DNA of 64,000 bases from assembly GCF_002266425.1 (NCBI RefSeq), contig NZ_NPMN01000003.1:62001-126000 (forward strand). The letters are read 5' to 3'. The stretch's first letter is position 1, and every line of letters starts with the position of its first letter. The position numbers and the translations under genes are program-made. The notes beneath the pieces were generated by a model, which ran no database searches, was not told the origin of the DNA, and saw only the letters and a list, made by a program, of their open reading frames with translations. This DNA comes from Tissierella sp. P1 (GTDB taxonomy: Bacteria > Bacillota > Clostridia > Tissierellales > Tissierellaceae). Below, piece after piece: positions 27,137 to 34,942 of the stretch.

Positions 27137-30100
27137 ATGAGTATTGGGAATAAGGAGAAATTAAAATCAAATAAAAGTTCAATAGTAAGAGTTATAATTT
27201 CTAACTTCGATGATAAGCAGGTTAAAGAAATTAAAGTTTTATACACTAAACAAGGTGGAGTAGATGTTATAAGACTTAATGGTACAGAACCAGATGAGAA
27301 GGGCAGAATGAAGTTTAATTTCAACTATGCATATAATAGACTTGAAGATGAAGAAACTAATTCTCTTGAGGAAATGGATGAACAAAGTTTCTTTGTAGCT
27401 ACGAATGAAGATGCAACAGAATTATATATAACTAAAAAGCATAAGATGACTGGTGAAATAATAAAAAAATACACATTACAGGGAAAATATATTTTTTTAG
27501 ACTCAAATAAAACTAAAGTTATAGTATCAATAGTTGATGATATAGACCATTCTGTTACTAATGATTTAAGTGGCATGATTAGATCACCTAGAAGCTTAAA
27601 GCAAGATACTAATAGAGTTTTATTAGATGCTGGTGTTATGAAGAATTATAGACAAATAATTTGTAGTGATTTAGAAAGAATAGATGAAACAATAAATATA
27701 GATTCTCAAGAGATATATAAAATTAATAGATTTTTAAGCTATAGATCGGATATGATTATCTATTATCAAATGATTAATAATTTTTTTATTACATTATGAT
27801 GGAGAAGAAGGTATAGACGACAAGGATAGTCAAGATAACGCATATAAAGATGGTAATAAAAATTTAATAAATGAGATATGGAAGTATGAAGGTAAAAAAG
27901 ATGATGAGAAGAATAAAATTATTGAAAGATCTTATAGGAGCATTGAAAAAAGCATAAATCAGTTTATTTTAGATCATAAGTATAAAGTGGAAAAAGATAA
28001 AAAAGGTGAAAAGATAGATATTAGTCAGGAAATGATAGAAGAAGATTTAAGAAAAATATTGATATTATTTTCTAGGCTAAGACATTCTATGGTTCACTAC
28101 GATTACGAATTCTATCAAGCTCTCTATTCGGGGAAGGACTTTGTCATTTCCGATAAAAATAATTTAGAAAATAGGATGATTAGTCAACTATTAGATTTAA
28201 ATATTTTTAAAGAATTAAGTAAAGTAAAACTAATTAAAGATAAGGCTATTTCTAACTATTTAGATAAAAATACGACTATACATGTATTAGGACAAGATAT
28301 AAAAGCAATAAGATTACTTGATATTTATAGAGATATATGTGGGAGTAAGAATGGATTTAATAAATTCATAAATACTATGATTACAATATCTGGAGAAGAA
28401 GATAGAGAATATAAAGAAAAAGTTATTGAACATTTTAATAAAAAGATGGAAAATTTATCTACTTATTTGGAAAAGCTTGAAAAGCAAGATAATGCCAAAA
28501 GAAATAATAAAAGAGTTTATAACTTATTAAAACAAAAGCTGATTGAACAACAAAAGTTAAAAGAATGGTTTGGTGGACCTTATGTTTATGATATACATAG
28601 TTCAAAAAGATATAAAGAACTATATATAGAGAGGAAAAAACTTGTGGATAGACATTCAAAACTTTTTGAAGAGGGACTAGATGAGAAAAATAAAAAAGAG
28701 CTTACTAAAATAAACGATGAATTATCTAAACTAAATAGTGAAATGAAAGAAATGACGAAATTAAATTCTAAATATAGATTACAATATAAATTACAGTTAG
28801 CTTTTGGTTTTATTTTGGAGGAATTTGATTTAAATATTGATACATTTATAAATAATTTTGATAAGGATAAGGATTTAATTATATCAAATTTTATGAAAAA
28901 GCGTGATATCTATCTTAATAGAGTCTTAGATAGAGGTGATAATAGATTAAAAAATATTATAAAAGAATATAAGTTTAGAGATACAGAAGACATATTTTGT
29001 AATGACAGAGATAATAATCTTGTTAAGTTATATATATTAATGTATATATTACTTCCAGTTGAAATAAGAGGTGATTTCTTAGGATTTGTTAAAAAGAATT
29101 ATTACGATATGAAACATGTTGATTTCATAGATAAAAAGGATAAAGAAGATAAAGATACATTTTTCCATGATTTAAGACTTTTTGAAAAAAATATTAGAAA
29201 ACTAGAAATAACAGATTATAGTTTAAGTAGTGGATTTTTAAGTAAAGAACATAAAGTAGATATTGAAAAAAAAATAAATGATTTTATTAATAGAAATGGA
29301 GCAATGAAATTACCTGAGGATATAACTATTGAGGAGTTTAACAAGTCTTTAATATTACCAATTATGAAAAACTATCAAATAAATTTTAAACTTTTAAATG
29401 ATATAGAGATAAGTGCATTATTTAAAATTGCTAAAGATAGAAGCATTACTTTTAAACAAGCTATTGACGAGATTAAAAATGAAGACATTAAAAAGAACAG
29501 CAAAAAGAACGATAAAAATAACCATAAAGATAAAAATATTAATTTTACACAGCTCATGAAAAGGGCATTACATGAAAAAATACCATATAAAGCTGGTATG
29601 TACCAAATAAGAAATAATATATCACATATTGATATGGAACAATTGTATATAGATCCATTAAATAGCTATATGAATAGTAATAAAAATAATATTACAATAA
29701 GTGAACAAATAGAGAAAATTATAGATGTTTGTGTAACAGGGGGGGTAACTGGTAAAGAATTAAATAACAATATTATAAATGATTATTACATGAAGAAAGA
29801 AAAATTAGTATTTAATCTGAAGTTAAGGAAACAAAATGATATAGTGAGCATAGAATCACAAGAGAAAAATAAAAGAGAGGAATTTGTTTTTAAGAAATAT
29901 GGTTTAGATTACAAAGACGGAGAAATAAACATAATAGAGGTAATACAAAAGGTGAATAGCTTACAAGAAGAATTAAGAAACATTAAGGAAACTTCAAAGG
30001 AAAAATTAAAAAATAAGGAAACTTTATTTAGAGACATATCATTAATTAATGGAACGATTAGAAAAAACATAAATTTTAAAATCAAGGAAATGGTATTAGA

Positions 30101-30377
30101 TATAGTTCGAATGGATGAAATTAGACATATTAATATACATATATACTATAAAGGAGAAAATTATACTAGAAGCAATATAATTAAATTTAAGTATGCTATT
30201 GATGGAGAAAATAAAAAGTACTATTTGAAACAACATGAAATTAATGATATTAATTTAGAACTTAAAGACAAATTTGTTACTTTAATATGTAATATGGACA
30301 AGCATCCTAATAAAAATAAACAAACAATCAATTTAGAATCTAACTATATTCAAAACGTAAAATTCATCATACCTTAA
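27137..30377 (+). CDS. cas13c: Cas13c, type VI-C CRISPR RNA-guided RNase, with one frameshift
   Basis: The corrected product is about 1079 residues. HEPN1 is FSRLRHSMVHYDYEF (R about 315, H about 320) and HEPN2 is YQIRNNISHIDME (R about 825, H about 830), both intact RxxxxH. Further blocks recall Fusobacterium Cas13c and not Cas13a/b/d: IYKINRFLSYRSDMIIYY, SKNGFNKFINTM, YDIHSSKRYKELYIERKKLV, EIRGDFLGFVKKNYYDMKHV and FHDLRLFEKNIRKLEI. About 250 residues follow HEPN2. The first frame stops at 27799; removing one T from the seven-T run at 27781-27787 joins it to the second frame (FLLHYDGEEGIDD). The ATG follows AGAGGGG. The CRISPR array lies about 190 bases downstream. No cas1, cas2 or accessory cas gene is present. 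As written the gene is broken, but an assembly error is quite likely. Confidence 0.92.
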
Positions 30378-30379
30378 GC

Positions 30380-30427
30380 TTTCAGTCGATGTTCAGTAAT
30401 GTAAAAATATTAGAGTATCGACTGAAA
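30380..30427 (+). repeat. Inverted repeat straight after cas13c
   Basis: TTTCAGTCGAT (30380-30390) is the exact reverse complement of ATCGACTGAAA (30417-30427), with a 26-base loop; AGC/GCT extends it outward imperfectly. It begins two bases after the cas13c stop and lacks a U tract, so it may be a weak terminator, an RNA-processing site or a repeat-independent RNA element before the array. Confidence 0.6.
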
Positions 30428-30436
30428 CTTTAAAGC

Positions 30437-30570
30437 TATTGAAAAGTACAGATATATAATATAAAATGAAATTATTAAATCATTAATTTGAATACAAAAA
30501 ACTTAAATCAATGGAAATAGACAGAAACCTATAGTATGTATATTGAAACTAGTGGATTATAAAGGGAAGA
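30437..30570 (+). promoter_or_regulatory. AT-rich CRISPR leader
   Basis: About 134 bases of AT-rich, gene-free sequence precede the first intact repeat. The degenerate repeat is at the other end of the array, which places the leader here and predicts plus-strand transcription. TATAAT occurs at 30455-30460, though no well-spaced -35 box is seen. Confidence 0.55.
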
Positions 30571-31327
30571 GGACTATACTCACTAAGGTGAGAATAAAAC
30601 TTTGGTGTAGAGTTTTCTTATTGGTTAGGTTATAGAGGACTATACTCACTAAGGTGAGAATAAAACATATACCAAGATGGAGGGATGTAAGAGATGTCAC
30701 AATGGACTATACTCACTAAGGTGAGAATAAAACGACATAAGTGGTAAAATGGATACAGCGGGAGGTACTTGGACTATACTCACTAAGGTGAGAATAAAAC
30801 TCAGCTGAAGAAGTTAGAAAAGCCGAGCAAACAATTGGACTATACTCACTAAGGTGAGAATAAAACCTAGCTGTTATATTGCCACTAGAGGATAATCCTA
30901 TTGGACTATACTCACTAAGGTGAGAATAAAACCTCTTTCTGTAATAGACTATACTAGAGGAAATGATAGGACTATACTCACTAAGGTGAGAATAAAACTA
31001 TTATGCGTTAATAAAAGCTGAATGCGAAAAAGAAGGACTATACTCACTAAGGTGAGAATAAAACTTAAAGCCCTTAAAAACGATTGTGGCGATTATTAGG
31101 GGACTATACTCACTAAGGTGAGAATAAAACTTGCAGAAGGTATGATGCCCAACTCTCCTTCTTTAAGGACTATACTCACTAAGGTGAGAATAAAACTTAA
31201 TAACCTTAGGAGGTAGGGTATGGAGAGTGAAGGGACTATACTCACTAAGGTGAGAATAAAACTCATCAATCCTTTCTTCTACAATCAGAATTAACTCAGA
31301 CTATACTCACTAAGGTGAAAATAACGA
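30571..31327 (+). CRISPR. Type VI-C CRISPR array, 12 repeats, 11 spacers
   Basis: Eleven identical 30-base repeats start at 30571, 30637, 30704, 30771, 30837, 30903, 30969, 31035, 31101, 31167 and 31233; a degenerate twelfth lies at about 31298-31327. The repeat begins GGACTATA, has a stem CTCAC/GTGAG closed by TAAG, and ends AATAAAAC, the layout of Cas13-type crRNA handles (5' handle, 3' end AAAAC before the spacer). Spacers are 35-37 bases (mostly 36). The perfect identity of eleven repeats suggests a maintained array. Adaptation genes are absent nearby, so new spacers would need Cas1/Cas2 acting in trans. Confidence 0.97.
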
Positions 31328-31358
31328 AAATGCTCTAGGATAAACTCCTAGAGCATTT
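31328..31358. terminator. Strong hairpin closing the CRISPR array
   Basis: AAATGCTCTAGGA (31328-31340) pairs perfectly with TCCTAGAGCATTT (31346-31358), loop TAAAC. It adjoins the degenerate last repeat and lies between the plus-strand array and the minus-strand repressor gene, so it probably terminates both. Confidence 0.75.
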
Positions 31359-31466
31359 CTATACATAAAAATATTTTCATAATTATCCTAACCTAGGATA
31401 CTTTTCTTACTCATTTGCCTTTAAGCTCCTTAATTAAACATCTTTTCATGTCATCAATATATTTTC

Positions 31467-31856
31467 TTAGTCTAAAGTAGTCAATTCATCAGCGACCTCA
31501 GTATTTCTTTTCTGCATATCCCTAATCTTATAAAGTTCTATTAACTTCTTTAGTTCTTCCTGACTCTCAGGAGAAAGCTTTTCTATTTCATCTACTATTT
31601 TATTATGTATACCAAATTTGGTTTCATCCTCTTTTACTGAAAGTATAAAGGAATCCTTAATATCAGTTCTACCAAGAAGGTAATCTACGGAAACATTAAA
31701 AAAGTCAGCGATGCTTTGTAATATCTGATAATCTGGCTGCCTTTTTTCAGATTCGTAAAGACTTATCGTCTGCTGAGATAAATTTAACTGTTCTGCTAAA
31801 TCTTTTTGTAATAAATTTCTTTCATTTCTAAGAGTCTTTATCCTTTTTCCTATCAT
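31467..31856 (-). CDS. XRE-family repressor (second copy), element switch
   Basis: The start is ATG 31856, seven bases after AAGGTG; the upstream GTG at 31865 is too close to that site. The helix-turn-helix LLQKDLAEQLNLSQQTISLY then ESEKRQPDYQILQSIADFF is followed by the tail LSPESQEELKKLIELYKIRD then MQKRNTEVADELT, paralogous to the repressor at 25107. It is divergent from a Cro-like gene at 32020 with repeated operators between, the layout of a phage/element lysogeny switch that controls excision and transfer genes. Confidence 0.9.
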   Translation of the reverse strand: MIGKRIKTLRNERNLLQKDLAEQLNLSQQTISLYESEKRQPDYQILQSIADFFNVSVDYLLGRTDIKDSFILSVKEDETKFGIHNKIVDEIEKLSPESQEELKKLIELYKIRDMQKRNTEVADELTTLD

Positions 31857-31888
31857 AAAAATCACCTTCTTTTGATATTAACTATATT

Positions 31889-32012
31889 ATACAACTCTAT
31901 GTAATATTAAAAAGATGATATTGCAAAATGTAATTTATTTTCGCTTATAGCATTGACATACAACAAGATGCAATATATAATTAAGATAAGATATACAACA
32001 AAATGCAATATA
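31889..32012. promoter_or_regulatory. Operator repeats between divergent repressor and Cro-like genes
   Basis: Four related sites: ATACAACTCTATGTAATA (31889), ATATTGCAAAATGTAAT (31918), ATACAACAAGATGCAATATA (31958) and ATACAACAAAATGCAATATA (31993). The last two differ by a single base and lie 35 bases apart, flanking the rightward start region. They are likely bound by the repressor and the Cro-like protein. Confidence 0.75.
31953..31981 (+). promoter_or_regulatory. Consensus sigma-A promoter for the Cro-like gene
   Basis: TTGACA (31953-31958), a 17-base spacer and TATAAT (31976-31981) match the consensus perfectly. One operator copy covers the spacer, so repressor binding would block polymerase. 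Confidence 0.9.
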
Positions 32013-32019
32013 AAGAGAG

Positions 32020-32235
32020 TTGATTATTACGAGAGAATTATTGATTAATAAAAGAATAGAAAATAAATTGACCCAAAAAAATCTAGCAGAAATAATAGGA
32101 ATTTCTCAGCAAATGATATCTCTTATTGAAACAGAGAAAAGAAAACCTACCATAGAAATAGCAAAAAGATTAGAGATATTATTTAAAACTCCTATGGAAG
32201 AACTATTTCCTGATATTTTTTCAAATATCAATTAG
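32020..32235 (+). CDS. Cro-like XRE regulator
   Basis: A 71-residue protein starting with TTG, nearly all helix-turn-helix: LTQKNLAEIIGISQQMISLI then ETEKRKPTIEIAKRLEILF, ending PMEELFPDIFSNIN. Small XRE proteins of this kind (YgzD/Cro type) are found at the first rightward position of phage and element switches. It is transcribed from the consensus promoter at 31953 and flanked by the shared operators, so it probably counteracts the divergent repressor. Confidence 0.85.
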   Translation: MIITRELLINKRIENKLTQKNLAEIIGISQQMISLIETEKRKPTIEIAKRLEILFKTPMEELFPDIFSNIN

Positions 32236-32394
32236 GATATTGAAAAAGAAGAGGAAAATAACTTCTATACAATTTGTAAATAAAGACAAGTTTTGATTTA
32301 TATATGCAGGACTATGAGTGTTTATATTTTAAACAAATAAAAGACTGCATATTTAAATATATAAATTTTATTTTCAATATCTGAACCTTGAAAA

Positions 32395-32680
32395 CTAAAT
32401 AAAGATATAACAGGTACGTTACTTCTGCGGCTTTAGAAGAGAAAAGCAAGATGGTGGACGGTTATAAACTATTTTAACACCAAAACTAGACTGGTAATCT
32501 AGATTGCCATGACCCGTGGGAGGAAAATAATGATACTTTCGTCTGGCTAACGTATGTCAAGGGACGACTCGCCATCAGCATGGGGAGAGTGCGATTATAT
32601 TTGTTACTATAGGGTAACGGTATTATATAGCATTATGATGTATGCTAACCACATACAGCCTGGGATATTAATTGTACATA
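32395..32680 (+). ncRNA. Candidate large structured RNA
   Basis: This 285-base stretch has no reading frame, is richer in G and C than its neighbours and holds a series of small complementary pairs: CTTCT/AGAAG (32422, 32435), TGGTG/CACCA (32452, 32478), CTAGA/TCTAG (32486, 32498), TCGTC/GACGA (32539, 32563), GTTAC/GTAAC (32603, 32614) and GTATG/CATAC (32640, 32652). A hairpin with T run follows at 32754. The density of ordered hairpins fits an ornate non-coding RNA of the kind carried by phages and mobile elements. I cannot assign a known family. Confidence 0.5.
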
Positions 32681-32753
32681 TAAATTTTTTACATATTATT
32701 AAAAGAAGTAGCTACAACAATAGATGAAAACGTACATATAAATAACGAAAATC

Positions 32754-32783
32754 AAGAGGAGCTAGAATTATGGCTTCTTTTTT
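32754..32783 (+). terminator. Terminator-like hairpin before the zinc-ribbon gene
   Basis: AAGAGGAGCTA and TATGGCTTCTTT form an imperfect stem ending in seven T residues. A near-copy recurs at 33128. Confidence 0.65.
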
Positions 32784-32813
32784 TATTATAAAAAATTACA
32801 GGAGGCTATGTTA

Positions 32814-33101
32814 ATGGAATCTTATGTATTAGATGATTTAGCTAAATATCACTGTTTTGAGTGCGACAATGAATTTATTTTAAGTGAATATCAAGTTCAA
32901 AATACAACTAAACAGATAATATGTCCTTATTGCCATGGACAAGATGTTGAAGCTTGTGTATTCCTAGATGAGGATGATGATTTATTATATGAATTAGGGT
33001 GTATGGGAATGGGACATCATGAAAACCCAGAAGAAGCGGCAATAGCATATGAACAAACTTGGGGAATGATTAAAGAAATTAGAGAAGGATTAAGGAAATG
33101 A
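32814..33101 (+). CDS. Small zinc-ribbon protein
   Basis: The ATG at 32814 is eight bases after AGGAGG; the ATG at 32808 is too close. The 95-residue product contains HCFECDNEF and CPYCHGQDVEAC, two CxxC pairs forming a zinc ribbon, then an acidic stretch DEDDDLLYELG and a helical tail with GMGHHENPEEAA. It sits just before the excisionase-like and integrase genes, where clostridial elements often carry such a protein. Its role is unknown; control of excision is one possibility. Confidence 0.7.
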   Translation: MESYVLDDLAKYHCFECDNEFILSEYQVQNTTKQIICPYCHGQDVEACVFLDEDDDLLYELGCMGMGHHENPEEAAIAYEQTWGMIKEIREGLRK

Positions 33102-33127
33102 GACAAAAGATAAAATATAGTTTATTT

Positions 33128-33158
33128 AAGAGGAGCTAGAATTATAGCTTCTCTTTTA
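33128..33158 (+). terminator. Terminator after the zinc-ribbon gene
   Basis: AAGAGGAGCTA (33128-33138) pairs with TAGCTTCTCTT (33145-33155), allowing one G-T pair, and is followed by a T-rich tract. It shares the core AGGAGCTAGAATTAT with the hairpin at 32754. Confidence 0.8.
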
Positions 33159-33180
33159 TTATAAAAGGGGGGAATATATT

Positions 33181-33375
33181 TTGTTTCAAGAGTATCCAGA
33201 TATTATGAATTTTAAGCAATTTAGAAAAGCATTAGGTTTAGGCAAAAACAAGGCATATTTCCTATTGCAATCAAATCAGGTTGAGCATTTTTTTATAGGT
33301 ACAAATTATAAGATTCCTAAAATGTGTGTCGTGAATTATGTAAAACAACAAATTCAGGAGAATTCACAGTCCTAA
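33181..33375 (+). CDS. Excisionase-like helix-turn-helix protein
   Basis: A 64-residue protein with a TTG start after AAAGGGGGG. MNFKQFRKALGLGKNKAYFL then LQSNQVEHFFIGTNYKIPKM follows the winged-helix pattern of MerR-like excisionases (DNA-binding helix, then IGxxYKIP strand). It lies 95 bases before the integrase in the same direction, the usual xis-int layout, and should direct excision of the element. Confidence 0.8.
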   Translation: MFQEYPDIMNFKQFRKALGLGKNKAYFLLQSNQVEHFFIGTNYKIPKMCVVNYVKQQIQENSQS

Positions 33376-33470
33376 GAATATTGTAATATCACGCTCTAAT
33401 TTTGTTATAATATAGATGTGTAAAGCGATAAGGAGGGTGATGTTATGATGAAAAATAAGGAGAGATAGAA

Positions 33471-34616
33471 ATGCAAGGCTATTTACACAAGCAAGGGAAA
33501 TATTGGTATTTGCAAATAGATATAGGTAAAGATCCTAATGGAAAACGTATTAGAAGAAATATTAGCACTAAATGCGAAAAAAAGACAGATGCCAGAAAAG
33601 TGCAAGTTGAAATACTGACAGAGATAAACAAAGGTCACTTTATAGATATGAGTAAAATTACCTTTAGCGAATATATGTTAAAGTGGCTAGAGGACTATGC
33701 AAAGATTAACTGTGAAACGACCACATATGAAGGATATAAGGTAATTATTGAAAAACATATAAAACCTTATTTTAAAGATTTAAGATTACAAGAGCTTAAA
33801 CCTGCACATATCCAACAATATTATGACTTTCTAATTAAAGAAGGAAGAAAAGATAAGAAGGGCGGATTATCAGCGAACACCGTTAAAAGACATCATGCTA
33901 ATATAAGAAAAGCTCTTGATAGAGCCGTTATGCCCCTACAGTTGATACCTAGTAATCCGGCTATTAGTGTTGAATTACCTAGAGTTAATAAATTTAAGGG
34001 TAAAACTTATGATATAGGGCAATTAAAGAAATTGATTGAAGTATCTAAAGGTGAACCAATTAATATTGCCATTATGTTAGCTTCGGGATTGGGATTAAGA
34101 CGTGGGGAAGTATGCGGATTAAAATGGTCACACATTGATTTTAAAATAGGGATTGTAAAGATTGAAAACACTAGGACGGCTAATCAAGGTGTAGAAGTAG
34201 AAAAAGAGGCTAAAACAGAGAAAAGTAACAGAATTCTACCAATGCCGAGCTATTTAAAGGTATATCTTCAGGAGCTGCAAAAGCATCAGCAAAAAATGAA
34301 ACTAATATGTGGGCAAGGTTATGAGAATAATGGTTATGTATGTAGTTGGGATGATGGTAGACCAGTAAGACCAGATTATATATCTCAAAGGTTTAAAGAT
34401 GTTTTAGATAGTAATAACTTACCATCAATTAGATTTCATGATTTGCGACATACTAATGCTACATTACTATTAGAGAAGAATGTTAATATAAAATGGTTAA
34501 GTGATTGGTTAGGTCATAGTACAATAAATACAACAGCAGATATATATGCTCATGTAACTCGTAAAATAAAAGAGGAAGTTGCAAATAAAATGGATGAAGT
34601 TTTTTCTATATATTAA
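33471..34616 (+). CDS. int: Tyrosine integrase of the conjugative element
   Basis: A 381-residue tyrosine recombinase. The N-terminus (MQGYLHKQGKYWYLQIDIG) is an arm-type DNA-binding domain as in Tn916-type and phage integrases, followed by a SAM-like core-binding domain (TFSEYMLKWLEDYAK). The catalytic residues are visible: Arg in LGLRRGEVCGL, His/Arg in IRFHDLRHTNATLL, His in LGHSTINTT and the nucleophile Tyr in DIYAHVTRKIK. The gene ends 115 bases from the 3' end of tRNA-Leu(CAA), the probable attachment site. The length is normal and no lesion is seen. Confidence 0.93.
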   Translation: MQGYLHKQGKYWYLQIDIGKDPNGKRIRRNISTKCEKKTDARKVQVEILTEINKGHFIDMSKITFSEYMLKWLEDYAKINCETTTYEGYKVIIEKHIKPYFKDLRLQELKPAHIQQYYDFLIKEGRKDKKGGLSANTVKRHHANIRKALDRAVMPLQLIPSNPAISVELPRVNKFKGKTYDIGQLKKLIEVSKGEPINIAIMLASGLGLRRGEVCGLKWSHIDFKIGIVKIENTRTANQGVEVEKEAKTEKSNRILPMPSYLKVYLQELQKHQQKMKLICGQGYENNGYVCSWDDGRPVRPDYISQRFKDVLDSNNLPSIRFHDLRHTNATLLLEKNVNIKWLSDWLGHSTINTTADIYAHVTRKIKEEVANKMDEVFSIY

Positions 34617-34641
34617 GTAGATTTATAAGAAATAGAGGCAA

Positions 34642-34661
34642 GTCACTAAATCGTCACTAAA
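34642..34661. repeat. Tandem 9-bp repeat near the integration end
   Basis: GTCACTAAA occurs at 34642-34650 and again at 34653-34661, separated by two bases, between the integrase stop and the tRNA. Paired direct repeats beside an attachment site are often arm-type integrase binding sites; this is inferred from position. Confidence 0.4.
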
Positions 34662-34685
34662 ACAGTAAATTAACATCAATTCATA

Positions 34686-34714
34686 AAAAAATAAGCTTAG
34701 AAGAAATCTTCTAA
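34686..34714 (-). terminator. Terminator of tRNA-Leu(CAA)
   Basis: TTAGAAGA/TCTTCTAA (34697-34714) is followed on the minus strand by a T-rich tract (complement of the A run 34685-34691). It ends the tRNA transcript and also marks the element/chromosome boundary region. Confidence 0.75.
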
Positions 34715-34730
34715 ACTCACTTATCAACTG

Positions 34731-34817
34731 TGGTGCCGGTGGCCGGACTCGAACCGGCACGGTGTCGCCACCGGTGGATTTTGAGTCCACTACGTCTGCC
34801 AATTCCATCACACCGGC
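34731..34817 (-). tRNA. tRNA-Leu (anticodon CAA)
   Basis: An 87-base class II tRNA on the minus strand with encoded CCA. The acceptor GCCGGTG pairs with CACCGGC, the anticodon loop is CTCAAAA, the long variable arm is GGTGGCGACACC and the T-loop is GGTTCGAGTCC. The 3' end faces the integrase gene, so this tRNA is the likely attB target; because it is intact, its 3' end is probably restored by an identical sequence in the element. Confidence 0.95.
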
Positions 34818-34882
34818 AAAACTATTACAAAGAATATAATAGCACATAATCAATAATTAATCAATATTTTTATTTTGCTTTG

Positions 34883-34911
34883 TTTACTCAAACCATCTTT
34901 TGAGATATACT
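34883..34911 (+). promoter_or_regulatory. Probable polA promoter
   Basis: TTTACT (34883-34888), 17 bases, TATACT (34906-34911), 31 bases before the polA start. Confidence 0.55.
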
Positions 34912-34942
34912 AGAAGAATGGAGTATAGAATGGAGTGATAAG

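Noticed and set aside
28459..28659. Antisense frame within cas13c
   Set aside because: It is a shadow frame with low-complexity hydrophobic sequence and no ribosome-binding site.
27137..30377. Assigning the effector to Cas13a
   Set aside because: The position of HEPN2 about 250 residues from the C-terminus and several conserved blocks agree with Cas13c and not with Cas13a, whose HEPN2 motif is much nearer the end.
30933..30968. Spacer 6 contains GACTATACT, identical to nine bases of the repeat
   Set aside because: Nine matching bases in an AT-rich context are not strong evidence of repeat-derived sequence, and the rest of the spacer is unrelated.
30571..31327. Assigning the array to a type I or III system because its reverse strand starts GTTTTATTCTCACC
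   Set aside because: No type I or III genes are nearby, the array is directly downstream of cas13c, and stem-loop position and the AAAAC end fit a Cas13 handle.
34623..34853. Minus-strand reading frame of 76 codons
   Set aside because: It runs through tRNA-Leu and its terminator and has no protein-like character.
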